Shown: piece after piece, positions 1 through 7,351 of the stretch
Layout of the letters: each line of letters begins with the position of its first letter
How positions within the stretch are numbered: the first letter of the stretch is position 1
Origin: an uncultured Eubacteriales bacterium
Lineage (GTDB): Bacteria; Bacillota; Clostridia; Oscillospirales; Acutalibacteraceae
Assembly (NCBI GenBank): GCA_934486755.1
Contig: CAKSQT010000058.1
Location: 1 to 10,327, forward strand
Reading direction: 5' to 3'
DNA: 10,327 nucleotides
Notes under the pieces: model-generated
What the model was told of the DNA's origin: nothing
The model's database searches: none
What the model saw: the letters and a program-made list of their open reading frames with translations, nothing else
Program-made: the position numbers and the translations under genes

Positions 1-1526
1 AGCGGTATCGTTTCGGCAAGCTCCATAACCTTGCGGTCGAGGAACGGAACCCTGAGTTCAAGCGAATTTGCCATACTCGTCTTGTCCGCCTTTAAGAGAA
101 TATCGCCCATAAGCCACATATTTATGTCGAGGTACTGCATTTTTGTAATGTCGTCCTTGTCCTTAACCTCGCTGTAAAATTTATCGCACAGAACCTTGGG
201 CGCGGGGGCGGATTTTGCCTTTTCGCTGTTCAAAATTTTGTTTCTTTCTTTAACGCTGAATATATTTGCGTTGCCTATGAAACGTTCTTCAATAGTTTTG
301 CCGCGGCGCACAAGGTAGTTTATGCCGTGCTTCTGCGGTAAAACGGAGCAGATCTTTCCTATTACCCTGCGTATCGGGAACGGTATCTTATCGTAGGCGG
401 TAAGGGTTATCGGCTCCTGATAAATGCGGTAGCCGCCGAAAAGCTCGTCGGCGCCCTCGCCCGACATTACAACCTTTACATACTTGCTTGCAAGCTGGCT
501 TACAAAGAAAAGCGCGATAGCGGCAGGGTCGGCAAGCGGCTCGTCCATGTGATACTGAATGTGAGCGAACTCGCCCCAATATTCCTCGGGCGTTATCACC
601 TTGGAAATGTTCTCAACGCCTATCGTTTCCGCAAAATCCTTTGCAAAATGTATCTCGTTGTAACGGTCGCCGTCGGGACTTTCAAAGCCTACCGTAAAGG
701 TCTTGTCAACATTTGCGGCTTCGGCGATATAGCTTGAATCTATACCGCTTGAAAGGAACGAGCCTACCTCGACGTCGGCTATTTTGTGAGCCGCAACCGA
801 CTCTCTCACAGCCGAATCCGCAAGGTCGGCATAGTATTCAAGCACGCCGTCCTTTGCGTCAAAATTCGGCTTAAAATATCGTACCTTTTTCATAACGCCG
901 TTTTTGTATGTGAAATAGTGTGCAGGCGGAAGTTTGTATACGTTTTTGAAGAAAGTTTCCTCGCAGGGGGAGTACTGGAACGACAGGTAGTTTCCGAGCG
1001 CCTCCTCGTTAAGCTCCTTTTTAAAATCGGGGTGCGGGAGGAATGATTTTATCTCAGAACCGAAAATAAAACTGTCACCCATAAAGGTGTAATAGAACGG
1101 CTTTATGCCGAACATATCGCGCGCGGCGAAAACAGAGCGGTCGCGGCGGTCGAATATAACGAACGCAAACATACCCCTGAGCCTCCCGACAAGCTCCTCG
1201 CCCCACTGCTCGTAACCGTGAAGCAGAACCTCGCTGTCCGAGTTGTTGGCAAAGGTATGACCCTCATTTAAAAGCTCGCTTTTAAGCTGTTTGAAGTTAT
1301 ATATTTCGCCGTTGAACACCAAAACCAACGACTTGTCCTCGTTAAACATAGGCTGGTCGCCGTCGGCAAGGTCGATAATGCTAAGACGTCTGAATCCCAG
1401 CGCTATATCCTCGTCAACAAACTGTCCTGCGGAATCGGGACCGCGGTGAATGATTTTGTTCATCATTTTTTCGAGAACCGTTCCGTCGTCCTTTATAGAA
1501 TTTGTAAAACCGACAAATCCGCACAT
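1..1526 (-). CDS. asnB: Asparagine synthase (glutamine-hydrolysing), 3' end cut by window
   Basis: Class II asparagine synthetase: it makes asparagine from aspartate, ATP and glutamine in the cytoplasm. The protein begins MCGFVGF, so the glutaminase nucleophile is Cys2. The glutaminase domain also shows FNGEIYN and a GIKPFYY segment. The synthetase domain has the pyrophosphate-binding loop SSGIDSS near residue 260, MSGEGADELFGGY near 353-365, and the late motif ELRVPFLD just before the edge. About 508 codons are present; family members of roughly 600 residues imply that about 100 C-terminal residues are missing to the left. The start is fixed by AAGGAG (1535-1540) 8 nt upstream of the ATG and by the need for Cys2. 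The gene follows the Gx-type membrane gene after 54 nt but has its own promoter. The leader is too short for a T-box. Family assignment is very secure; the exact paralogue (AsnB or AsnO type) is not. Confidence 0.95.
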   Translation of the reverse strand, partial: MCGFVGFTNSIKDDGTVLEKMMNKIIHRGPDSAGQFVDEDIALGFRRLSIIDLADGDQPMFNEDKSLVLVFNGEIYNFKQLKSELLNEGHTFANNSDSEVLLHGYEQWGEELVGRLRGMFAFVIFDRRDRSVFAARDMFGIKPFYYTFMGDSFIFGSEIKSFLPHPDFKKELNEEALGNYLSFQYSPCEETFFKNVYKLPPAHYFTYKNGVMKKVRYFKPNFDAKDGVLEYYADLADSAVRESVAAHKIADVEVGSFLSSGIDSSYIAEAANVDKTFTVGFESPDGDRYNEIHFAKDFAETIGVENISKVITPEEYWGEFAHIQYHMDEPLADPAAIALFFVSQLASKYVKVVMSGEGADELFGGYRIYQEPITLTAYDKIPFPIRRVIGKICSVLPQKHGINYLVRRGKTIEERFIGNANIFSVKERNKILNSEKAKSAPAPKVLCDKFYSEVKDKDDITKMQYLDINMWLMGDILLKADKTSMANSLELRVPFLDRKVMELAETIP

Positions 1527-1549
1527 AAAGAAAACTCCTTTGGAAAATT

Positions 1550-1569
1550 ACTTTAAAACTACTTTAAAA
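1550..1569. repeat. Tandem 9-bp direct repeat in asnB leader
   Basis: ACTTTAAAA occurs twice (1550-1558 and 1561-1569) with an 11-bp period. It lies between the asnB -10 box and ribosome binding site, around the predicted transcription start. One helical turn between copies would suit a regulator binding one face of the DNA. The sequence is AT-rich, so chance is a real alternative. Confidence 0.4.
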
Positions 1570-1573
1570 TATT

Positions 1574-1602
1574 ATTATACACTAAAATTTGTTATTTGTC
1601 TT
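1574..1602 (-). promoter_or_regulatory. Probable sigma-A promoter of asnB
   Basis: On the minus strand, AAGACA (1597-1602, 4 of 6 matches to TTGACA) is followed by a 17-nt spacer and a perfect TATAAT (1574-1579). This predicts a transcript starting near 1567 with a leader of about 40 nt before the asnB ATG. The -35 box lies inside the last codons of the upstream gene. Inferred from sequence only. Confidence 0.6.
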
Positions 1603-2073
1603 TATTTTTTTAAAAATAACCGAAGAAATCAGCCCAACGGCAAGACCGCTCGCCGCTCCGCACAGCATAAGCACGGGAAGATAGTACCAAACGCCGCCGC
1701 CCATAACCGCCGCCGCAACCGCCATTTGCAGGACGTTGTGAACCGTGCCGCCGATTATGCTGAACCCCGTTATGCTTATTTTTTTGCACCGCAACACCGC
1801 CGACATAACCGCAACCGAGCCGAGCCCCGCGCTCAATGAGAAAACCAGCGCAAAAGGCGAGCCGAACAACAGGTTTGAAATCAGTATGCGGACGGTGTTT
1901 ACGCAAAAAGCGCCCTTTATATCGCCCTTTGCGATAAACAAAAGCGCGACCGCGTTTGAAAGTCCGAGCTTTACCCAAGGCGCTATGAACGACAGCGAAA
2001 ACAGGCTTTCAACATACGAAAGAACAAGGCAGACGGCGGCGGAAATTCCGTAAACACATATCTTTTTTGCCAT
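1582..2073 (-). CDS. Gx transporter family / heptaprenyl diphosphate synthase component I-like membrane protein
   Basis: A 163-residue, strongly hydrophobic protein with several membrane segments (about residues 5-25, 40-50, 60-90, 105-125 and 130-155). It resembles the family named heptaprenyl diphosphate synthase component I, now often called Gx transporter. Visible family-like landmarks are the PWVKLGLSN stretch (32-40), VRILISNLLFG (61-71), and GGTVHNVLQM (108-117). The family looks like small membrane transporter subunits; its substrate is unknown, and the enzyme name is probably historical. The ATG at 2073 is preferred over a longer in-frame start at 2154 because GGAGG precedes it and because its A is shared with the stop of the upstream NusG-II gene (TAATG overlap), which implies translational coupling. 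Function inferred from family only. Confidence 0.85.
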   Translation of the reverse strand: MAKKICVYGISAAVCLVLSYVESLFSLSFIAPWVKLGLSNAVALLFIAKGDIKGAFCVNTVRILISNLLFGSPFALVFSLSAGLGSVAVMSAVLRCKKISITGFSIIGGTVHNVLQMAVAAAVMGGGVWYYLPVLMLCGAASGLAVGLISSVIFKKIKTNNKF

Positions 2074-2390
2074 TACCGCACCTCCGCAACCACGCCGTTC
2101 GGCAGGCAGACTATGCTCTCTCCGCACTTTGAAACAGGCTTGTGGTTTACGCATATCTGATTTTTGCAGTCGGCTTCCGACACAAAGACCCTGCCGTTTT
2201 TTATGACTACTGTGTTTCCGTCAAGCCTGATTGTTCGGTTTTCGTAAAGCGAGCCGCTGTATACTTCCTTGCCGTTTTCGGTTATTACCACGGTACTGCC
2301 GTTCCCGCGAAAACAGAATTTTATTATAAAAAAGGCAGCAAGCGCCGCAAGCAACACCGAAAAGAGTATCAAAAAATCGTGTTTTTTCAA
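2073..2390 (-). CDS. NusG domain II-containing membrane-anchored protein (TTG start)
   Basis: A 105-residue protein with one N-terminal membrane segment (about residues 7-25) followed by a small all-beta NusG-domain-II-like module. The diagnostic region runs from Cys75 through Cys80 to SIVCLPNGV (92-100), with Cys75, Cys80 and Cys95 as in relatives and an additional Cys89. This is not the transcription factor NusG; the family is exported or membrane-bound and of unknown function, and is often found beside Gx-type proteins, ApbE and FMN-binding proteins. The start codon is TTG (2388-2390), supported by GGAGG six bases upstream; no in-frame ATG with a ribosome site is visible nearby. The stop overlaps the next gene's ATG by one base, so the two are co-translated. 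A divergent promoter region separates it from apbE. Confidence 0.85.
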   Translation of the reverse strand: MKKHDFLILFSVLLAALAAFFIIKFCFRGNGSTVVITENGKEVYSGSLYENRTIRLDGNTVVIKNGRVFVSEADCKNQICVNHKPVSKCGESIVCLPNGVVAEVR

Positions 2391-2427
2391 AGCGCGCCTC
2401 CTTTTTTATTTTTAATTCTAACATACC

Positions 2428-2456
2428 TTTACAAAAATTAAAAGAGCCTGTATAAT
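2428..2456 (+). promoter_or_regulatory. Strong sigma-A promoter for apbE, abutting its start
   Basis: TTTACA (2428-2433, 5 of 6) and TATAAT (2451-2456, 6 of 6) are separated by exactly 17 nt. The expected transcription start is at 2462-2465, which coincides with the A of the best apbE ATG (2464). If this promoter is used, the message is leaderless or nearly so. The upstream ATG at 2455 overlaps the -10 box and could not be transcribed from this promoter. Confidence 0.7.
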
Positions 2457-2463
2457 GTTCATT

Positions 2464-3417
2464 ATGAAAAAAACCGTTTCACTTTCTATGATAATGCTGC
2501 TTCTTCTGCTCTGCGGCTGCAAAGCGGACGAGGTTAATAATACTCAAACCCGCGTGTTGCTTGACACTGTGGTTAAGCTGACCGCCGATTGCGATGAAGA
2601 TACGCTGTCGGGCGCTTTTGACCTATGCTCGCAGTATGAGGACAGGTTAAGCCGCACCAAAAGCGGAAGCGACGTTTTTCTGCTTAACGGCAGCGGCGGC
2701 GCGGTAACGGTATCCGACTGCACGGTTGAAATTATAGAAAAATCGGTTTATTATTCCGATTTAACGAACGGGCTTTTCGATATAACCGTCTGCCCCGTGA
2801 GCGAGCTGTGGGATTTTAAAAATCAGGTCATACCGAGCCGCGACGAGATAGCGGAGGCGCTTAAAAACGTTGATTACCACAGCATAGAGATAAACGGCAA
2901 TTCGGTTAATCTTAACGGCAAAAAAATCGACCTCGGCGGAATAGCCAAGGGTTATATAGCCGACAGGGTAAAGGAATATTTAGTTGAAAACGGCGCTTCG
3001 AGCGGGATTATAAATCTCGGCGGCAACGTGATCGTTTTCGGCGGTAAATACAAGGTGGGAATACAAAAACCGTTTTCCGAAGACCTTGCCGCGACGGTCG
3101 AGCTTTGCGATAAATCCGCCGTCACCTCGGGAGTGTATCAGAGGTATATCGAAAAGGACGGCGAGATATACCACCACATAATCGACCCGCGCACGGGATA
3201 CGGCGTTAAGAGCGGTCTTTATTCGGTTACGGTGCTGGGAGACAGCTCGTTTGATTGCGACGCGCTTTCCACCTCCTGCCTGCTTTTGGGGCTTGACGAC
3301 GGTATGTCGCTTATCGAAAAGACCCCGAATACCGAGGCGGTTTTTATAGACGAAAACGGAAAAATGTACGTATCGTCGGGACTTTATATCAAGGGAAAAC
3401 GAATTGCTTATAAATAA
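2464..3417 (+). CDS. apbE: FAD:protein FMN transferase, lipoprotein (ApbE family)
   Basis: ApbE covalently attaches FMN from FAD to a Thr or Ser of exported flavoproteins such as the NqrC/RnfG type, using Mg2+. From the ATG at 2464 the protein has 317 residues. It begins with a lipoprotein signal (MKKTVSLSM, hydrophobic core, LCGC with Cys19 as the lipidated residue), so it should sit on the outer face of the membrane. Family motifs follow in order: DLGGIAKGYIAD (156-167), INLGGN (183-188), AVTSGVYQRY (219-228), HHIIDPRTG (237-245), and DCDALSTSC (264-272), containing the metal/FAD-binding residues. An alternative ATG at 2455 adds three residues; it has only a poor AAAGAG upstream, and the internal start gives a conventional signal peptide. 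It is divergent from the NusG-II/Gx pair. No substrate flavoprotein lies in the window. Identification is very secure; the start is less so. Confidence 0.95.
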   Translation: MKKTVSLSMIMLLLLLCGCKADEVNNTQTRVLLDTVVKLTADCDEDTLSGAFDLCSQYEDRLSRTKSGSDVFLLNGSGGAVTVSDCTVEIIEKSVYYSDLTNGLFDITVCPVSELWDFKNQVIPSRDEIAEALKNVDYHSIEINGNSVNLNGKKIDLGGIAKGYIADRVKEYLVENGASSGIINLGGNVIVFGGKYKVGIQKPFSEDLAATVELCDKSAVTSGVYQRYIEKDGEIYHHIIDPRTGYGVKSGLYSVTVLGDSSFDCDALSTSCLLLGLDDGMSLIEKTPNTEAVFIDENGKMYVSSGLYIKGKRIAYK

Positions 3418-3444
3418 GTACTTTATTTATTAAAAAAAATATTG

Positions 3445-3450
3445 TATAAT
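3445..3450 (+). promoter_or_regulatory. -10 element of a likely secA promoter
   Basis: A perfect TATAAT (3445-3450) sits in the 66-nt gap between apbE and secA, with no matching strong -35 (TTTATT at the 17-nt position, 3 of 6). A start near 3457 would give a leader of about 27 nt that includes the GGAG ribosome site at 3473-3476, 7 nt before the secA ATG. Read-through from apbE is also possible, as no terminator hairpin is visible between them. Confidence 0.5.
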
Positions 3451-3483
3451 AATATTTAACAGTTTTCTGAATGGAGATTATTT

Positions 3484-6213
3484 ATGGGTTTACTTAAAGC
3501 AATTTTCGGTAATTACAGCGAAAAGGAAATAAAGAGGATAATGCCTTTACAGCAAAAGGTACTGTCCTACGAAGATGAGTATAAAAAGCTCAGCGACAGC
3601 GATTTAAGAAACAAAACACAGGAGTTTAAGGAGCGTCTGGCGGACGGTGTCGCGCTTGACGATATTCTGCCCGAAGCGTTTGCCGCTTGCAGAGAAGCCG
3701 CCGACCGTGTTCTCGGTATGCGCCACTTCCCCGTGCAGATACTCGGCGGTATAGTTCTTCATCAGGGACGTATCGCGGAAATGAAAACAGGCGAAGGTAA
3801 AACCCTTGTCGCCACCCTGCCCGCATATCTCAACGCGCTTTCGGGCAAGGGCGTTCACATTGTTACGGTGAACGATTACCTTGCAAAGCGTGACTCGGAG
3901 TGGATGGGCAAACTCTACCGCTTTATGGGACTCAGCGTGGGTCTTATCGTTCACGGTATGGATAACGACGCCAAAAAGGAAGCCTACAACGCCGACATAA
4001 CCTACTGCACCAACAACGAACTCGGTTTTGACTACCTTCGCGATAATATGGTTATCTACAAGGAACAAAAGGTTCAGAGGGGTCACAACTTTGCGATAGT
4101 CGACGAGGTTGACTCAATTCTTATAGACGAGGCGAGAACACCGCTTATAATTTCGGGTCAGAGTGACAAGTCCACCGACCTCTACACCGCCGCAAACCGC
4201 TTTGCGCACACCCTTAAAATGGTCAAGGTAAAGGAAATGGACGACAAGCAGAGCGACGAGGAAGCGGCGTATGACGGCGATTATGTTGTTGACGAAAAGG
4301 CGCGCACCGCGACCCTTACTCCGTCGGGCGTTAAAAAGGCGGAGGAATACTTTAACATTGAAAACCTTAACGACACCGAAAACATAGCGATAGCGCACCA
4401 CATCAATCAGGCTATACGCGCGCTCGGCATTATGAAGCGCGACGTTGATTATGTTGTAAAGGACGGCGAGGTAATAATCGTCGATGAATTTACGGGACGT
4501 CTTATGTACGGCAGACGTTACAACGAGGGTCTGCATCAGGCGATAGAAGCAAAAGAGGGCGTTAAGGTTGCGCGCGAGTCCAAAACGCTTGCTACGATAA
4601 CGTTCCAAAACTTCTTCCGACTTTACAGCAAGCTCTCGGGTATGACGGGTACCGCTATGACCGAGGAGGCCGAGTTTCAGGAGATATACAAGCTCGACGT
4701 TATCGAAATACCGACCAACAAGCCGCTTGCCCGTGTTGACGACAACGACGTTGTATACAAAACCGAAAAGGCTAAGTTCAACGCGGTTATAGAAAAGATA
4801 ATCGCCTGTCACGAAAAGGGACAGCCCGTGCTTGTGGGTACGGTGACTATCGAAAAATCGGAAATTCTTTCGGCTATGCTCAAAAAGCGCGGTATTAAAC
4901 ACAACGTATTAAACGCCAAGCACCACGAAAAAGAGGCTGAAATTATCGCTCAGGCAGGCAAATTCGGCGCCGTTACAATAGCCACAAATATGGCGGGACG
5001 CGGTACCGATATTATGCTCGGCGGTAACGCCGAATACCTTGCGAAAGCGCAGTTAAGGCACGATGGACTTTCGGAAGAAATGATAAGCGAAGCAACAGGC
5101 TTTGCCGAGACCGACGACGCCGAAATCATCTCCGCACGCGAGCTTTACAAGCAGTATTACGACAAATTCAAAGCCGAAATAGCTCCCGAAGCCGACAAGG
5201 TAAGAGAGGCTGGCGGACTTTGCATTATAGGCACCGAGCGCCACGATTCGCGCCGTATAGACAACCAGTTGAGAGGCCGTGCGGGACGTCAGGGCGACCC
5301 GGGCTACACCCAATTCTTTGTCTCGCTTGAAGACGATCTTATGCGTCTTTTCGGCGGCGAGCGTATTTCGGGTATTATGGAGCGTTTAAACGTTGAGGAG
5401 GATACTCCGCTTGAAAGCGGTATGCTTTCGCGCACCATTGAGGGCGCGCAGAAGAAGAAAGAGGGTATGAACTTCGCTATACGTAAGAACGTCCTCCAAT
5501 ACGACGATGTTATGAACAAGCAACGCGAGCTTATTTACGAACAGCGCAACAAGGTGCTTGACGGCGCGGATATTAAGGACACTATCCTTAAAATGATTGA
5601 CGAAACCATTGAATCCTACTGCAAGATATACCTCAGCGACGACGCGGTTCACGACAATTGGGACGTAAACGGTTTAAGGGATTACTTTATGGGTTGGATA
5701 ACCTCGCCCGAAGACCTGCATTTTACCCCCGAGGAGCTTGGAAACACCACCTGCGGGGAGGTTGCGCAGTCGCTTATAGAAAAGGCGCACAAGCGTTATG
5801 AGGAGCGCGAAGCCGAGTTCGGCAGCGAGATAATGCGTGAGATGGAGCGCGTAATGCTTCTGCGCTCGGTCGATACCAACTGGATGGATCACATCGACAA
5901 TATGGACCAGCTCCGTCAGGGAATAGGTTTGCGCGCATACGGTCAGCACGACCCTGTTGTTGAATACAGAAACGACAGCTACGATATGTTCTCGGCTATG
6001 ACCGACACTATCCGTGAGCAGACCGCCAAGCTCGTTCTCACCGTTCGCATTAAGAAGAACGAGGAAGTAAAGCGTGAAAAGGTCGCCGAAGAAACCTCAA
6101 CGGGCGACAAGCCCCTGACCGTCAGAGGTAAGGGCGCAGTAAGCAAAAACGCCCCCTGCCCCTGCGGAAGCGGCAAAAAATATAAACGCTGCTGCGGAAA
6201 AGATTTGGATTAG
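3484..6213 (+). CDS. secA: Preprotein translocase ATPase SecA
   Basis: SecA is the cytoplasmic ATPase that drives secretory preproteins through the SecYEG channel. The 909-residue length matches a full canonical SecA. Visible landmarks in order: N-terminal QILGGIVLHQGRIAEM, Walker A KTGEGKT (101-107), Walker B DEVD (207-210) followed by SILIDEARTPLIISG, the cross-linking-domain region to about residue 370, the second motor domain with NMAGRGTDIMLGG (about 502-514) and the RGRAGRQGDPG arginine-finger region (about 597-607), the helical scaffold/wing, and a C-terminal zinc motif with Cys892, Cys894, Cys903 and Cys904. The zinc tail argues for the housekeeping SecA1 rather than an accessory SecA2. 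The ATG is preceded by GGAG at 7 nt. prfB, a common downstream neighbour, is absent; a strong terminator follows 43 nt after the stop. Confidence 0.98.
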   Translation: MGLLKAIFGNYSEKEIKRIMPLQQKVLSYEDEYKKLSDSDLRNKTQEFKERLADGVALDDILPEAFAACREAADRVLGMRHFPVQILGGIVLHQGRIAEMKTGEGKTLVATLPAYLNALSGKGVHIVTVNDYLAKRDSEWMGKLYRFMGLSVGLIVHGMDNDAKKEAYNADITYCTNNELGFDYLRDNMVIYKEQKVQRGHNFAIVDEVDSILIDEARTPLIISGQSDKSTDLYTAANRFAHTLKMVKVKEMDDKQSDEEAAYDGDYVVDEKARTATLTPSGVKKAEEYFNIENLNDTENIAIAHHINQAIRALGIMKRDVDYVVKDGEVIIVDEFTGRLMYGRRYNEGLHQAIEAKEGVKVARESKTLATITFQNFFRLYSKLSGMTGTAMTEEAEFQEIYKLDVIEIPTNKPLARVDDNDVVYKTEKAKFNAVIEKIIACHEKGQPVLVGTVTIEKSEILSAMLKKRGIKHNVLNAKHHEKEAEIIAQAGKFGAVTIATNMAGRGTDIMLGGNAEYLAKAQLRHDGLSEEMISEATGFAETDDAEIISARELYKQYYDKFKAEIAPEADKVREAGGLCIIGTERHDSRRIDNQLRGRAGRQGDPGYTQFFVSLEDDLMRLFGGERISGIMERLNVEEDTPLESGMLSRTIEGAQKKKEGMNFAIRKNVLQYDDVMNKQRELIYEQRNKVLDGADIKDTILKMIDETIESYCKIYLSDDAVHDNWDVNGLRDYFMGWITSPEDLHFTPEELGNTTCGEVAQSLIEKAHKRYEEREAEFGSEIMREMERVMLLRSVDTNWMDHIDNMDQLRQGIGLRAYGQHDPVVEYRNDSYDMFSAMTDTIREQTAKLVLTVRIKKNEEVKREKVAEETSTGDKPLTVRGKGAVSKNAPCPCGSGKKYKRCCGKDLD

Positions 6214-6256
6214 GAAAACAAACCAAAGTTCCACGTAAAAAATAACATTTAATTAG

Positions 6257-6293
6257 AAATACTCCGCTCTTTCAACCAGGGCGGAGTATTTTT
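6257..6293 (+). terminator. Rho-independent terminator of secA (repeat copy A)
   Basis: A 13-bp stem pairs 6257-6269 with 6279-6291 (one G-T wobble, otherwise perfect) around a 9-nt loop (TTTCAACCA), ending in a T-run at 6289-6293. It lies 43 nt after the secA stop. Read on the minus strand (from fic) the stem is the same but has only a short T-run, so it should work mainly for secA. Confidence 0.85.
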
Positions 6294-6327
6294 ATCACGT
6301 CAAACTGATATTTTCAATCGCAAATTA
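6257..6327 (+). repeat. Direct repeat copy A flanking fic
   Basis: This 71-base segment, comprising the secA terminator and about 35 following bases, reappears in the same orientation at 7445-7516 on the other side of the fic gene. A hand alignment gives 62 identical columns of 72, nine mismatches (all transitions) and one single-base gap. Confidence 0.85.
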
Positions 6328-6347
6328 CGAATTAGTATGGTTCTATG

Positions 6348-6382
6348 TGCGCGCTCACATTCTTCTGGCGTTTAAGCGCGTA
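6348..6382. other. Possible hairpin in the fic 3' region
   Basis: TGCGCGCT (6348-6355) can pair with AGCGCGTA (6375-6382) in an 8-bp stem with one wobble and a 19-nt loop. It lies 20 nt beyond the fic stop codon, in the fic 3' direction. No T-run follows on the fic strand, so it is not a convincing intrinsic terminator. The remainder of 6214-6402 shows only repeat copy A and AT-rich spacer. Confidence 0.3.
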
Positions 6383-6402
6383 TTGATTTTATTCCCCAAC
6401 AA

Positions 6403-7341
6403 TCAAAATGTTTTTATACACTTATTTTTCATAAAATCAACTATTTCGCCGTTGTCCCTGTCTTCGTAATACGCTATGAGCAAGTTTTTAAATTCCGATA
6501 CATACTTTTCGGGTATAACAATAATACCACCGCCTTGCGAAATAAGATAGTGGTTTGCGAAAATCACCGCGGCTCTTTTATTTCCGTCATTAAAAATCTG
6601 TGCTTTCATACAGTATAAACAGAGTTTAACAGCCTTCTCGTCAGACGGAATGTCTGTTTTTAATATTGCGTCCATATCTTCCTTTATAACAGATTCAACA
6701 GGCATAGGCGGCACATAGCTTGTTCCTCCTATCGTTACGGGAACGCCTCGTATACGTCCGCCGTCTGCAAAAAATCCTTCATTTACGAGCTTTGCAATGT
6801 GGCAGAGAAAAGAATAGTCTGACGGATAACTGATAACATCTGTGTCAAGAATAAACTCCCAAGCGTGTTTTAGGTTCAATATTTTTTGCACATCGGTTGC
6901 CGTCACACCGTTTACGGTACCGTTTTCAATAATATCCTCGGTCTGGGGAAAGCTGGTTGCAACTCCTTCAAGAACAGCCTGATCGTAAATGTTAGCTTTC
7001 ATATTGACTCTTGCAAAATCCAAATTAAGCTGTACCCGAGGTGAAATTTCTGTGTTGGAATACCCAAGCGAGGCAAGTTCTTTGTCCAAATGCCGAATTC
7101 TTTTTCTAAATTCCTTTGCATCACGGGCGTTGCGAAGAAGAATCTGGTGCAATTCCTCCGAATATGCATCAACATAAATCGAAGAAAGCCTTGAACCTAC
7201 ACGCTTACGTATATACAGATACTTTTTTCCGTCGCGCTCCTTGATTTCGGGGGTTCCGTCATAAGGCAAAAGATTAAGCCTTGCCTGAAAATCCGCTTTT
7301 TTGTGAAGCAACTCCTGTATTTGGGGATAGTTATTATTCAT
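6403..7341 (-). CDS. Fic-fold protein with Gln in place of the catalytic His
   Basis: A 312-residue Fic-domain protein. Fic enzymes usually transfer AMP or a related group to target hydroxyls. The C-terminal half carries the fold: a flap-like strand with GGTSYVPPMPVESV (205-218), then the active-site loop QIFNDGNKR (248-256), corresponding to HxFx(D/E)GN(G/K)R, followed by a hydrophobic helix. The position of the catalytic His is Gln248 (codon CAG), whereas Phe250, Asp252, Gly253, Asn254 and Arg256 are kept, so nucleotide binding may persist without normal catalysis. Residues 115-141 (YDQAVLEGVATSFPQTEDIIEN) occupy the place of the inhibitory helix but do not match (S/T)xxxE(G/N) exactly. The N-terminal half has a basic beta-hairpin-like stretch (YLYIRKRVGSRLSSIYV, 41-57) and a charged helix (about 60-91). 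The ATG at 7341 is chosen over one at 7401 because GGAGG precedes it and the longer start lies upstream of the promoter. It is a single gene without partner, flanked by direct repeats. Target unknown. Confidence 0.88.
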   Translation of the reverse strand: MNNNYPQIQELLHKKADFQARLNLLPYDGTPEIKERDGKKYLYIRKRVGSRLSSIYVDAYSEELHQILLRNARDAKEFRKRIRHLDKELASLGYSNTEISPRVQLNLDFARVNMKANIYDQAVLEGVATSFPQTEDIIENGTVNGVTATDVQKILNLKHAWEFILDTDVISYPSDYSFLCHIAKLVNEGFFADGGRIRGVPVTIGGTSYVPPMPVESVIKEDMDAILKTDIPSDEKAVKLCLYCMKAQIFNDGNKRAAVIFANHYLISQGGGIIVIPEKYVSEFKNLLIAYYEDRDNGEIVDFMKNKCIKTF

Positions 7342-7351
7342 ATATGCCTCC

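Noticed and set aside
1527..1581. Possible T-box or other riboswitch before asnB
   Set aside because: The predicted leader is only about 40 nt and shows no stem-loops or T-box sequence.
1450..1839. Plus-strand open frame of 129 codons spanning the asnB start and the Gx gene
   Set aside because: It crosses two well-supported minus-strand genes and their promoter; the product shows no coherent fold or signal.
4114..4902. Long open frame of 262 codons on the minus strand inside secA
   Set aside because: It is the antisense of secA coding sequence, which has unmistakable motifs. The translated product has no recognisable domain, and long antisense frames are common opposite codon-biased genes.
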